Part shown: positions 1-10,936 of the stretch, piece after piece
How positions within the stretch are numbered: the stretch's first letter is position 1
Layout of the letters: the number at the start of each line of letters is the position of its first letter
Assembly (NCBI GenBank): GCA_020747065.1
Contig: JAGMVK010000005.1
Location: forward strand, 2,046,001-2,110,000
Direction of reading: 5' to 3'
DNA from: Cadophora sp. MPI-SDFR-AT-0126
Lineage: Eukaryota > Ascomycota > Leotiomycetes > Helotiales > Ploettnerulaceae
Length of the DNA stretch: 64,000 nt
Program-made: the position numbers and the translations under genes
The notes under the pieces: model-generated
Seen by the model: the letters and a program-made list of their open reading frames with translations, nothing else
What the model was told of the DNA's origin: nothing
The model's database searches: none

Positions 1-26
1 TCTCCGGGTATGGATCAAGTTCAGTC

Positions 27-977
27 ATGGACTCAGTATGGAAGCCATTTTTAAAGTCATCCAAGGATGATTGGACCAGTATTGCGGATCCAGCAGAACG
101 GAAGAAAGTCCAGAACAGGTTATCCCAGCGAGCGAGACGTATGAAAGACCGTCTCTTGAAAGAATCTGCTGACAGAACTGACAGGATCAAAACTCACACG
201 TACACAGAAGAAATGCCTAACTCGGGGATCTCGCCTGAAACAAGGTGCGAATGGAGGAACGAACGAGATAGGTGGCTTAGACCATGAGATTTCAAATGAT
301 TCCTCCATGTCGATGGAGTTAAGCATGCTCGGGGTTCCTGTGGACGCCGAAATTGATTTGTCCCTTGACCCCATGAGAGACAATCGATTCATGGTTATGC
401 AGCAGATCGATCTCTGGGATGCATTTTTGAACATCGCAAGCAAGCTGGAACTAGCATGCGCTCAAGACAGCGGCTTCAACATCGTAGCCCCTGTAAATTC
501 ATTACCGCCATCTCTGGTGCCTACCTTGCAGCAACGATTTGTTCCACACAAGCCATACATCGATATGTTGCCCGTAAGTGGCCTTAGGGAAGCATTTCGT
601 TGTCTCTCGTTACTTTATGCATGCGCACCGGTGTTTTGTACTTGGATCGAGGACATCTAACTGAATTCCGAATCATCTAGTGGCCCTCGATGCGAGACCG
701 AATTTTGAATTCCCCATCATCTATCAACGAAATCGAGTTTACAGCTGACATGGCATCAAATGACATTAAAGTCTGGGGCGCAACTTCATGGGACCCAATA
801 GGATGGGAAATCTCACCAAAGTTTGCCAAGAAATGGTGGTTCCTGATCGACGATGGTATTTTGCAGACTGCCAACTTCTGGAGAAGTCAAAGAGGAGAGG
901 AACCTCTGCCACTGGACCCCACCTTGCTACCCAGTTTGGTAGAACCTCATGCAGGCTGCCACCTGCTCCAGCTCTGA
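27..977 (+). CDS. bZIP / DUF3425-type transcription factor, 5' end uncertain
   Basis: Likely nuclear DNA-binding regulator of the fungal bZIP-DUF3425 group. The first exon (from ATG 27) carries a basic region, [15 protein letters not shown], preceded by the usual '[14 protein letters not shown]' lead. The DUF3425 part follows in 307-573 and 681-977, with its typical [14 protein letters not shown] and [18 protein letters not shown] blocks. The intron at 574-680 (gtaagt...atctag, branch-like ctaac at 656) is exact: it joins 'IDMLP' to 'WPSMRDRI' in frame. The join between the basic region and the second block is unresolved. A frame change lies between 200 and 330; the phase-compatible choice I found is a donor at 200 or 245 with a weak acceptor ending at 323. 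The first exon's frame is also open to the window edge, so the true start may lie outside. A frameshifted relic cannot be excluded. Confidence 0.6.
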
Positions 978-1218
978 TGGACTTTAGTGGAGCCGTGGTG
1001 AGTACAAACATCCCCTCCCATGGAGCCATTCTGACCGTCATCTTGTAGTCATCCATATTTCTGCTCGAAATACCCTTGTTGGCAATCGCTACTTGAACAG
1101 AGTTTGTCTGTGCGAGTTGGTTTATTTATGCTACAATTTCGCAACTTCTTGTTTTCAGGATCGGTCATCATTGTCCTCTAACAGTCCCTGTGAAGCATCA
1201 ATCGTCACTCCAACAAGT

Positions 1219-2196
1219 ATGGGAAAACTTCTTGCCCAGTTCTTTCCGCCAAGTCCAACATTCACCGAGAAAGATGTCCCTTCTTTAGCAGGGAGAGTTT
1301 TCATTGTCACTGGTGGGAATTCGGGTGTCGGTTTCGAACTTGTCAAAATCCTGTACGCCAAAGGTGGATCCGTCTACATCGCCAGTCGTTCTCCTGCCAA
1401 AGTTGCCACTGCCATCAGCGACATCGAAGCTCTTCATGCATCCAGCACAGGGAAAGTCCTTGGTTTGCACCTTGATCTCGGCGACCTTACTACTGTTCCG
1501 ACTTGCGTTTCGGCCTTTCTCGCCCAAGAATCTCGACTCGACGTCCTCTTCAACAATGCTGGCATCAGCCAGGAACCGTACGGCACTGTCAGCAAGCAAG
1601 GTCACGAAATCCACATGGCAACCAATTGCCTAGGACATTTTCTCCTCACCAATATGCTGCTTCCGATCCTTCTGCGCACTGCCAAGTCATCGTCCGAGGC
1701 CAGCGTGCGTGTCGTATACACATCTTCGGGTATCATGGACATCGCAGCTCCGCCAGGCGGCGTGTCTCTCAGTGAGCTTGTCCCCGGTAACTTTTCTAAA
1801 TCCCTTGACCGAAATTATGCAGCATCAAAAGCAGGATGTTGGATGCTTACAGCCGAACTGGATAAACGCACTCGTACAAAAGGACTTCTTTGTGTCTGTC
1901 AGAGCCCAGGAACGTTAAACACGAAGGGATGGGATCGAGCTCCATGGATAGTCAAACTTATGATGAAGCCTGTCATGCATGAGCCGAAGATGGGCGCGTA
2001 CACTGGCCTTTGGGCTGGGTTGAGCCCAGATGTCAAGCTTGAAGATGGTGGGAAGATTGGGCTTCCATGGGGTAGATGGGACGCGAACCCAAAGAAGGAA
2101 ATATCGAAGAGTATGAAGACAAAAGAGGAGGGCGGGACGGGTCTTTCGGCAGAGTTCTGGGCCTGGTGCGAAGAGAGAGCGACAGGCTTCGCTTGA
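1219..2196 (+). CDS. Short-chain dehydrogenase/reductase (retinol dehydrogenase-like)
   Basis: NAD(P)-dependent oxidoreductase of the classical SDR fold, 325 residues, uninterrupted. The cofactor motif TGGNSGVG comes near residue 31, NNAG marks the central strand, a catalytic serine sits in VVYTSSG, and YAASKAG supplies the YxxxK pair. The C-terminal half resembles fungal retinol dehydrogenase/WW-oxidoreductase-like SDRs. I chose the ATG at 1219 because the upstream extension to 1093 is low-complexity and unlike the family; MGKLLAQFFPP is a usual start for this group. The substrate cannot be read from sequence. It lies 241 bp downstream of the bZIP gene on the same strand, so co-regulation is possible but unproven. 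Confidence 0.85.
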   Translation: MGKLLAQFFPPSPTFTEKDVPSLAGRVFIVTGGNSGVGFELVKILYAKGGSVYIASRSPAKVATAISDIEALHASSTGKVLGLHLDLGDLTTVPTCVSAFLAQESRLDVLFNNAGISQEPYGTVSKQGHEIHMATNCLGHFLLTNMLLPILLRTAKSSSEASVRVVYTSSGIMDIAAPPGGVSLSELVPGNFSKSLDRNYAASKAGCWMLTAELDKRTRTKGLLCVCQSPGTLNTKGWDRAPWIVKLMMKPVMHEPKMGAYTGLWAGLSPDVKLEDGGKIGLPWGRWDANPKKEISKSMKTKEEGGTGLSAEFWAWCEERATGFA

Positions 2197-4686
2197 TCGG
2201 ATAGCATTGCATTTGACTTGGATAATCTGCTCCAACTTTCAGTGTCTTCATGATTCCGTGCAATCAACCATGTAAGCCGATAAACATTGCATTTCATTGT
2301 CTGACACCGGCTCCTGTGAACACATCCAGTGTACTAGACGCCAAGATTTTGGTAATATCAACTAATTTTCCCAGGCATGCGAACGGATCACAGGGCTGGG
2401 CAAGGATAACACTGGATTTTCCAGTGGCCAGATTGATTGTGCTAGATATCAGAAACAATTCTGGAGTCATCTGAATGTTTAAAGTAAGCAAAACCATCTG
2501 CCATAGAAAGACCTTCCAAAGGACGCGATACTTCGATCCGAACCTTGAGGAGCATTCGGCAATTCCAAAGTTTATGGTGAACGTGACGTAGACAACAGTC
2601 CTCCACAACATCCTTCACAGAGCGATATGAACCCATTCCAAAGCTTTCAGCCCGATGTAAGCCCTAGCTTGACTCATTTCAAAAGAAAGCTTCAGCGGAC
2701 AAAGACCTACCTGCTCACATGCTTGATAGTGTCACGTGGAGATATGAGTCTCAGATCGCGCTAAGATTGTCGAGCTTCAAAAAGAAAATTTCGCTCTTGA
2801 ACTTTCCTCCAAGACACAACTCCAGTCAAGACTGGTACCTCGTGTGGCACCAACACGAGCCTTTTCCATCATGTAGGTACCTTGTTCGACACCAATGGCT
2901 CTTGCCAATGTAGTCTATGGCTGCCAAAGCATCATTGCTGTCTCAATATCTCTCTGGAAATGGGGATCTTGACCTGCATCAGATCTCCTGATGTGCTAAC
3001 TCGCAGCTCTTCCTTCTCTTCCACCGTAAAAGGCGCAAACATCACTTATTAGGAGCATTGAAGCCCGCTCTTGCGGCAAAACACGTCTCTCGGAACAGCC
3101 TTCGGTGTCGCACATGTCGACTGACCTTCGCCTCCGAGAAAATCGTATCTGTACTCCTCGAGACATGTGTTCATCGTTTCTGCGACACCGATTCCAATAT
3201 TTCGAGAGGTCTGCGGACACAGTTTACAGATGATGGAGTTGAGCTTCTGTGGGTCGGGTCGAATATCCACAGAGGCCGTCAAATATGCTGTAAGCTACCA
3301 CAAATTTTTCTTTCCACCCCACCGTGCTGTTAAGTGATGAGTTTGTTCTATCCATGATCTAAGTTGGGCCTTCCGTCTTGGAAGGTTTATTCATGATTTC
3401 ACTATATCTACAACAGCCAATCCTCTGATATCTTTTCAACCAAATCCAAGATTATCGTGCACTCTTGGCTTTGACATAGACTAACGAGCGTTCATAGGAA
3501 GGAGTTAAGTGATATTTCTCGAAGCGATTTGACTCGCCATCATGAGGAGCAGTGCCTTTTTATGGCGAAGTGGTTTGGAGAAGAAAGGGCGTACATTTGA
3601 AGCTCGTTGAAGCTCGAATTGAATTTGGGCGCTGGCTAGGTCATACAGATCATTTCTCAATAGTATATAGCCAGACTCTGTCCAACATGACTTCTGTTCC
3701 TTATCGATCCGATTATTTAAATCTTGAGAACTGTGCAAAAGCTACCAAGATCGCGAACAAATTGATGAAAGTAAACCGAACCCTAAGCTCAACGGACTAA
3801 CGTTCTCCCCAACAAACCATCCTCTCAATGACCAAATCTTAAAACCTTCAACCTGGATCTCTCTCCCGCGAACGCTTCTCCAAACTAACCGCCTGCAAGT
3901 CACTCGTTTCCTTTTCCTGGCTCCCCAAACATGACGCAGATACTCCTCCTGAAGCGCAGTGTCTCAGACCTACTATCTAAGTGTCTTGAAAAGAATCTGC
4001 GGCAAAGTTGACCACAATGATTTGAGCAGTCAAGGAGGAAACTGAGTCGGATGTCATGCATGTTGTCGGCCAATTGCCAGACTTCAGAGACTTAACGTCG
4101 AAATTGCCACGTGGGTAGCATGTAAGAGAAAAGACGATTGAGAACAGTTGTGTGCAGTTGAGCTTTGCTGTAACCGTGAGATCGGAGGATTTCCTTGTCA
4201 ACGTGAAAGAGCAAAGAAGATGCGTATGGGCGGATAGGGAAATGGTAAAGAATTTCGCTCTGACGGAGAAGATGAGGGCTTTGGTCTAGTGCATTGGAGA
4301 AGGCAGATGCAATTTGGTATTGGAGAGGACAAGTGAGACTGAAAGGATTGGGATGTGATTCAGGGAATTTAGCCTGTGATGGAGGGATTGGGACGATATT
4401 GAAAGGTCGGATTTGGCACATGAAGGTCAGGCTTGGGATCTGCGAGACGGGCGGCTTTAGGGCAAGAGATCTATTGGTGGAAGATGAGCTGATATCTTGC
4501 TATGAAGAGCGTATGGGCTGATTCCTTTGTCGTTCTCTTTCTCTTTCTTATTCTAATGGAAGTGCTTTCACTTCTCTTAATGCATTATGCCATCCATCTA
4601 GACCCCAAACGCCATTTATGCTTCAACTTACCCCGACCCATCATACCTCATCTCTATCATTTATCTTCATTAACCAGGCTGTTCGC
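2197..4686. other. 2.5 kb without an assigned gene; coding-like minus-strand segments
   Basis: No family was recognised here. Several minus-strand stretches have coding-like composition: 3049-3282 (about 77 codons, seven cysteines, ending QCS-stop), the segment just beyond it from about 3042 down to 2940 (about 36 codons, rich in E/K), and 3505-3738 (about 77 codons). None begins with a convincing ATG and I could not join them into one phase-consistent model. They may be exons of an unknown gene or a decayed gene. The plus strand has only short ORFs. Confidence 0.35.
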
Positions 4687-7600
4687 TTATTGAGATTTTT
4701 TCAGCTCTTCAATCATAGTGCGTACATCCTCCACACTAGGTCCTAGTCCAGCACATACACTCGTCTGTACATCTATCTCTAAATCCAGGAATCGCTCGAT
4801 CAGTTCCCCATCCACGAACCGGAACGGCTCGGAGGTGTCGCGTTCAGCGTTTTTGAAAGAGCGGTAGATCTTGAAGTCTAGATCGCCAACTGTTGTGATG
4901 TGTTTGGCCATTTGTTCTTGAAGGCGCATGAGAATGTCTTGAGATGCGGGGAGGATGGTGGAGTACAGGTAGATGGAACCTTCGGTCTGTGAAAGTTTTA
5001 GCGTAACCTTTAGACAATTGGGCGGAAGACTTACAGTTCCCAAAAATGCCCTTGGAACAATCATGGCATTTTGAGACGGTTCAATATTGATCCTTCGAAT
5101 CACATTTACCTGCTCACCTAGATTCATCTCGCTCGTGACTCGCATTCTCTTCTTATCCTCAAGCGTTACACCGTCAATATTACGGCTCAGCACGAGAAGA
5201 TTTCCGTCATGATCAGCTTGCAGCCAAGAGTTCTCTTCTACTTCCGTCACGGCGGTGGCCCAGCATGCTTGATAATCCTTCGCAACTTGTTCCAGCTTGT
5301 CGGGTAAGCCTCCTACGCCAGGGACGTACTCTACTATCGAAACGGACTGCATCATATCAGCCACGGCAATGATGTTGCCAGTGACAGAGAGGTCGATGGG
5401 AACAGTTGTGCTGCGGAAAGTTGCCAATTTGGTGAACTCGCCGGACTTCTCAGATAGTTCTTCATACTTATAGATTACCACAGTCTTGGTGAGAGCTGCG
5501 ACAATCTTGCCATCCAGAATGGTGATTCGGCGACAAGCACATTTCAGATTCAGGGACGAGACAAGGTATGGACTTCTCGCATCATCGATTCCAAACACGA
5601 GGATGCGGCCCTTGATATTTTGATCTGCGGCTTCATCGAGGAAGCTTGTGCCCAGAATAAATCGTTCCACCGGTTCTCGTTTCCCGTTTTCTCCCAATCG
5701 CGAGCTAGGTAGCTCGGTACGCATGATACACTCGATGAGCTCAGGTCCATTGGCATCTTCGAGTACGTATGGCTCGCCGACTTGATTGAAAAGCATATCC
5801 TCGACAAGGGTGAAAGTGCTGGTAATCTCCTCCTCTCCGTCGCGTAATTCACGCTTTATACAGCCAATGCCAAATGCCCTTTCTGCGGCAGAGTAGGCGA
5901 TTCTCCTGACCGTCTTTCCCATGGGCAGTGTTCTGACATGTGTCCTTCTCTCAGTATCGATTTCGGATATTTTCAAGTTCGTCGACGAAGCCACCACAAC
6001 AGAAGCAGGAAAAGCTTCACTATCAAAAGAGCATGCAGATGTGGCATCGTCTGCAGTGACAGCTGAAAAATTGATGCGACCTTCAGATCCATAAATCAAG
6101 CTGGGATGCTCACAAGTCGCAAGGACATTATTGAGACCTCCTTTCCGAGGTAATATGTGGAATTGCGCATGCTGTGTACCTAAGACTATGCTTTTTCGGC
6201 CGAAAAGATGATAATTCGACTTGTCGACACTGAATGTCAGCACAACTCCATCTTCCATTGCAACAAAGAGTGTCGGTCCAGAAGTAGCTTCGGGGAGTAT
6301 CTGTGCCATAACAATGTGCCTAGGAATCGAAGCATTATTTCTGCGGCTCAAATTCTCAGAGAAAATGACTTCCAGATTCGACAGGTCCAATACAGAGATT
6401 GTGCCCGATTTCCAGAATCCAACAAACCCAATACCACGATATTGGCTTGGTACATGAACACAAGCAATCTCATTTCCTTGATCAAGGGTCCAAGCTGCCA
6501 ATTCTTTCAGACCCTGCGTAATGTCCAGCGACACGAGAGTTGTTCCACTTGCGGACAGGAGGATGTGGCTGGCATTTGCAGAGACGTTGGTGATAGACTT
6601 CTCCTGTGGAGGCCTCCATTCCGCTGCTTTACATGATGGACCAGGACCCAAGATTTGGACAGAAGTCTCTGTGACTTGTAATATCATGCCGTCCGGGAGA
6701 TTCATCGCCAGCAATGTCGGACCGCCTATTTCCAAGCCCCTGAAACTGTCAACCTCTTCAATCTCTTGCCCGTTGAAAGTGAAAATACGAGTTTCTGTAG
6801 ATAAGGAGACAACTAAGATGTCGTCGAATTGTGACTCTGCACTGGAACGTAAAGCGAAGACCCCACTGATGTCTTCCAAGTCATCGACCAAGATTCCGAG
6901 ATCGTTGAGACCAACACCACTTCTCACACTTCTCAAGCTTCCATTCTCGAAAGCACCACTGCCAGTGACTAATCGAGCTTGACCAGTGGAATACTCATTC
7001 GACTGTGTTTCACCATCCCGATTCCCTAGATCCATGACCTCGAAATCGAGAACAGGTGCAATATTGTCCATCGTCTGCAGTACTCCCAGACTCCATTCAA
7101 TGTTGTCAAGATCGATCTTGACAACTTGAGAATTGCCTTCGTGAGATCCAATGAAGAAAATGCCGTCTCCAATGTTGACCATGACCGTAGGTTTTGAGAC
7201 CTGGCCCAGTAACTTCAAATCCATCCCAAGTACTTCCGCATCCTGGGTCAAGATGGTCAGAACATGGATATTGCCATACATGTCTCCCACCAGGTAGCGC
7301 AAATCATCGTATGCCACCCATGCTACAAAAATCGAAGGTGTAGGCAATGAATATTCGATAACTGCTTTACTCTCGTCGTCCAGATATGTAAATTTCGCTT
7401 CGCCGACAACTATCACGCCGCCGAGATGTGCCTTTGGTATCTGCGCATTCCGTACGATATATCTCTTTTGTCCAGGGCTTTTGGGAATAGGTATGAGATG
7501 ACTAGCATCCTCATCCAGCTTGTCAACTTCGTTTTCCCGGTTCCTGCTTACATCGAACTTTGACCACGAAAGCTTCTCATCCACTAGTCTGTATGTTGCC

Positions 7601-8258
7601 AATCTTACATCGCCACCAGTTCCAACTTCGTACAGGAACGCAATCTTTGGTTGTTTCGTTTCGGTGTATAGGAAGGTGGTAGCCCGTACTTTCAGCTCCG
7701 TAATGCGCAATGGGTCGAACTTTTCGTCCAGAGGATATATCTTGCCTTTCCGAGGCTTGAGGATCTTATTGCAGGTCAAGACTCCCTCGAAGAGCTCCAG
7801 CACCAGGTATTTTCCAGTCGGGTCAACAAGGCACAAGTCCCTACTTTGCGAGTCGCGCATGTGCTTTTCGAGGACGTCTTGAAAGATTTGTCGTGTCTCG
7901 AGCTCGTTTGTTTGGCTATTGTATGCCAGAACGAAGTATTGGAAGCGGGAGGTCCCTACGAAGAGGAGGTCGGTGGGGGTTCCTTCAGGGCGGATCTTTG
8001 CAAGCATGGAAATTCGACCGTAGATAGGCCTCGAGCTTTCCATTACTAGGCCGTCTTCTGTCGGTATCCATATCTCTATCCTGTTTCCTTTCCTGAAGGT
8101 TTGTTAGGGAGGATTGAAGCTTGGAGTTGGAGCTCGATATTCATAGGGGCGGGGGGTACTTACCCAAGCACAAGACACTCCTGCTCTGGATCTAGTAAAC
8201 ATAGCTTAATCGCATATCGAACACTGCTAGGTCTGTGTATGGGAGCAATGTACGACAT
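4687..8258 (-). CDS. ddb1: DNA damage-binding protein 1 (DDB1-like)
   Basis: Beta-propeller adaptor that links cullin-4 to substrate receptors in nuclear ubiquitin ligases for DNA repair and chromatin control (family knowledge). Model: exons 8258-8164, 8092-5035 and 4986-4687, giving 1150 residues; human DDB1 has 1140. The first exon encodes MSYIAPIHRPSSVRYAIK and joins through a 71-nt intron (8163-8093) to KGNRIEIWIPTEDG, the expected start of propeller A. The C-terminal helical part (TVGDLDFKIYRSFK ... FVDGELIERFLDL) is characteristic. A 48-nt intron at 5034-4987 (gtaagt...ttcacag) has no stop and a length divisible by three, so it looks like coding sequence; removing it restores FLGT-EGSIYLY. 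It lies 371 bp from the stop of the upstream Rpc37 gene on the same strand. CPSF160 and SF3b130 are relatives, but length and termini favour DDB1. Confidence 0.9.
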
Positions 8259-8629
8259 TTTGGAGTGAGTGGACTGTGCAAATTGTTGTGTTAGTCGTTT
8301 GACTGTTGAGCTTCGAATGTAAGCTCTCGAGCTTCGGAAAGTGGTGACGCTCAAAAGCTATCGCGATCCTTATCGTTTTTCGGATCCACTGTACATACCG
8401 AGCCGAATGTCCGACAAGATAATCAACTGCTGTAGACAACAACAACTCGAGAAATTGAACGTGAATTTTCTGGGATCAACTTCTAGCTTCGAGAAAATAT
8501 TGTAATGTGTACTATTCCTACAGGAATTTCTCAAATGAGGTCTATCTGCGAAATGCTCCAAGCTCCAATTCATGCGGGGTATCTTTTTCCAGGCCAGAAA
8601 ATGCAGAAAGGAAATCCGTCCCAAATATC

Positions 8630-9793
8630 TCAATTTTTTGATGTTGACGGCACGTCTTCATCTTCTGTATCTGACATAGAAGGATCAGATATGGCATCCA
8701 GAGTGTCGCTCTCAGCTCCATCGCCTTCTCCTTCCACGGCCTTCTCCTTTCCTTTGCCCTTGCTTTTCTTGACCTTTTGACTTCTCGACAACTTTGCGGC
8801 ATCCATTGGCGCACTGATCTCGTTCAGATACTCGGCATTGTTCAAGCAACTCAGTAACTTTGGCTTCTCTTTCATTTCTTCATCATGGTTCTCGGCAACC
8901 TTGGAACCCACGAACAGGTGTTGATCAAACTCCTCCCAGCACTCTACCTCTTCTTCGTCAACATAGCGATGGCTCTTCCAGGCTTCTGATTGAGCTAATG
9001 TAATCCGTGCAGCCATGGTATCGGTCGAATCTTCTTCGCCGTCAACATTGGACTTGACAGTCATGTGTATAGCACGGGCATCTGCGGGGGCTCGGGGTCC
9101 AGCTGCGGGGTCTCGTGCCCGGCTTGCTCGATCTTGCTCTGACTGCGCATCGATGTGGTGGAATTGGGGGCGCATTTGGACAACATTGTCGACTGGGGTG
9201 AGATGAAGTTCATCTGCTTATGTTTAGTTTGAGCCTTTGCAAAGTACCTGCTGTATCTTACTAGAAGAGAAAGTTCCAATCATATACTGTGGTGTTGTTT
9301 CATCCTTTGCCATTGCCTGTCCTCCCAGAGTCTGCTTGACCAGCACCCTCTCGTTTCGAACAGCACTCTGATAGTCCGCCAAGATCTGACTTTGTATTGC
9401 CTCCTGATCTACGATACCACCTCGTCCTCTCCCTCTGCCACTTGGTGGTGCTGCTCCAATGCCAAATCCACCTGGCAAACCATGACTCCCAGTTCCCTTG
9501 GATTCCATACTCTTCTTCATCGCACCGCCCCATGCAAGGCCTTTCTTCTTGTCGTAGTTGTTATGAGCATCCATCGGAACATCCAGCTCCACCATTCCTG
9601 CATTTGGCTTGATTCGCATTTTGAGGGGTTCCGAGCGCTTTGCTCTGTTGTACTGTTGTCTCGAGTCGCGATTAGGAAATTGAAGGATGTACATCTGAAG
9701 GTCTCCAGCAAGTTGCGGTTTGATGTAAATATCATATGATGACACGATTGGGTCTGGATCGTAATCCGCATTTTCCATTACGACATCTGCCAT
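8630..9793 (-). CDS. RPC37: RNA polymerase III subunit Rpc37/RPC5 (Sin-like)
   Basis: Predicted subunit of RNA polymerase III, part of the Rpc53/Rpc37 TFIIF-like subcomplex acting in initiation and termination (family knowledge). Exons 9793-9262 and 9213-8630 with a 48-nt intron (9261-9214, gtaaga...aagcag) give 371 residues. Evidence: N-terminal SYDIYIKPQ and YILQFPNR, then VELDVPMD and NYDKKKGLAWGG, then across the splice LHLTPVDNVVQMRPQF, a hallmark of this family. The middle is glycine/arginine-rich (GRGRGRGG). The C-terminus is acidic and serine-rich with a K-rich run (KVKKSKGKGKEK), probably disordered. It shares a 301-bp divergent upstream region with the Pmp3 gene. Confidence 0.87.
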
Positions 9794-10094
9794 TGTTGTG
9801 ATGTTGAATGCAGCTCTAAGCTTTTTGGTCCGTCCCTCGAAACTTTTTGTTATCGTGTGGCTGTTTGGCGGGGTTATGGACTAAGGCTATTTTGGCTTAG
9901 GGAAGTGCTTGTGGCGCAGCAGAATGACGAGGAACAACACCAGACTGTCAGGCAGACGGCAAGGCCTTCATTCACACGACCATCCTACCCTTCCTGTCCT
10001 TTAAATCACATCTCACGATCCTTTTTCTCTCTTGTACGAATCAACCTCAAAAACAAGAACATACATACCTGATACTTCATCAGAGACTCCAGAA
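9794..10094. promoter_or_regulatory. Divergent promoter region of RPC37 and PMP3
   Basis: A 301-bp spacer separates the two outward-facing start codons. The Pmp3-proximal half is pyrimidine-rich (for example the C/T tract near 10000-10035) as is common for fungal leaders. A TTTAAA element lies at about 9999. No factor site could be named with confidence. Confidence 0.5.
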
Positions 10095-10652
10095 ATGTGC
10101 TCCGCAGATATCTTTCTCGGCCTCATCGCCATCCTCTTTCCCCCTCTTGCTGGTAAGACCGATTCTTCCCTCAAAACATCCGAGGAATTCCCTCGAAGGA
10201 CATTCAGCGATCGATCTACGTTTTCATGAGTGCTGGCTTAAAATGATGAGCTAAGCTAACATCTCACAGTCTGGGTTAAATGTGGTATCTGTTCGGCCGA
10301 CTCCGTGATCAACATCCTTCTATGCATGCTTGGATTCCTCCCAGGTCTGCTCCACGCTTGGTATATTATTGCGAAGTACCCTGAGCACGACTACGATATT
10401 GTTCCAAATGATGCCGAGTCCGGACGGGTTACCTACATCATTGTTGACGGCCAACGCCGTGTTGCGAAGCCTACTCGACCCCAAGCACCAAGTGGCGGAT
10501 ATGGAACGACCGCTCCTATGGCACCTCCCATCCACCAGAATCAAAACGGCACTTGGAATAATAATGCCGCAGAGGGAAGCAGTGGAGGAGCGGTACCACC
10601 TACCTATGCCGAGGCTGTGAAGGGTGACAACAAGATTCAGACGAGGGATTGA
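10095..10652 (+). CDS. PMP3: Pmp3/UPF0057 plasma-membrane proteolipid with long C-tail
   Basis: Small membrane protein of the Pmp3 (UPF0057, stress-induced hydrophobic peptide) family, linked in yeast to plasma-membrane potential and salt tolerance. Exons 10095-10152 and 10270-10652 with a 117-nt intron (gtaaga...cacag) give 146 residues. Family motifs span the splice: DIFLGLIAILFPPLAVW and VINILLCMLGFLPGLLHAWY form two membrane hairpin segments at about residues 6-24 and 31-52. Canonical members end shortly after. This one adds a hydrophilic tail of about 90 residues rich in proline, glycine and asparagine with a PPTYAEA motif (PPxY-like, a possible WW/ubiquitin-ligase binding site). Such tails are common in filamentous fungi. 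Confidence 0.93.
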
Positions 10653-10936
10653 AGGGTACTTGTCGAAAAGAAACGAGACGAGTAAGAAGGGTTGCTGTGG
10701 AATGGCCACCTGAGAGCAGGCTGAATGGTCTTTGTTACGATTAGTCGAATTACGAGGGGTGGAGTTGGGGAGTTTGAGGATCGTTCTTTGTATTGGTTTT
10801 GATAGTCAGGCAAGTCAGACTCGTCTCGAGTCCATTCAGTATTTAGCAAGTGTTTGCGTGCAATTAAAGTGACAATTCTGCATCAGAATATGCGCGCGGG
10901 CGGGAGTGAGAGGATTCGTTGATGCGGCATATCTCA

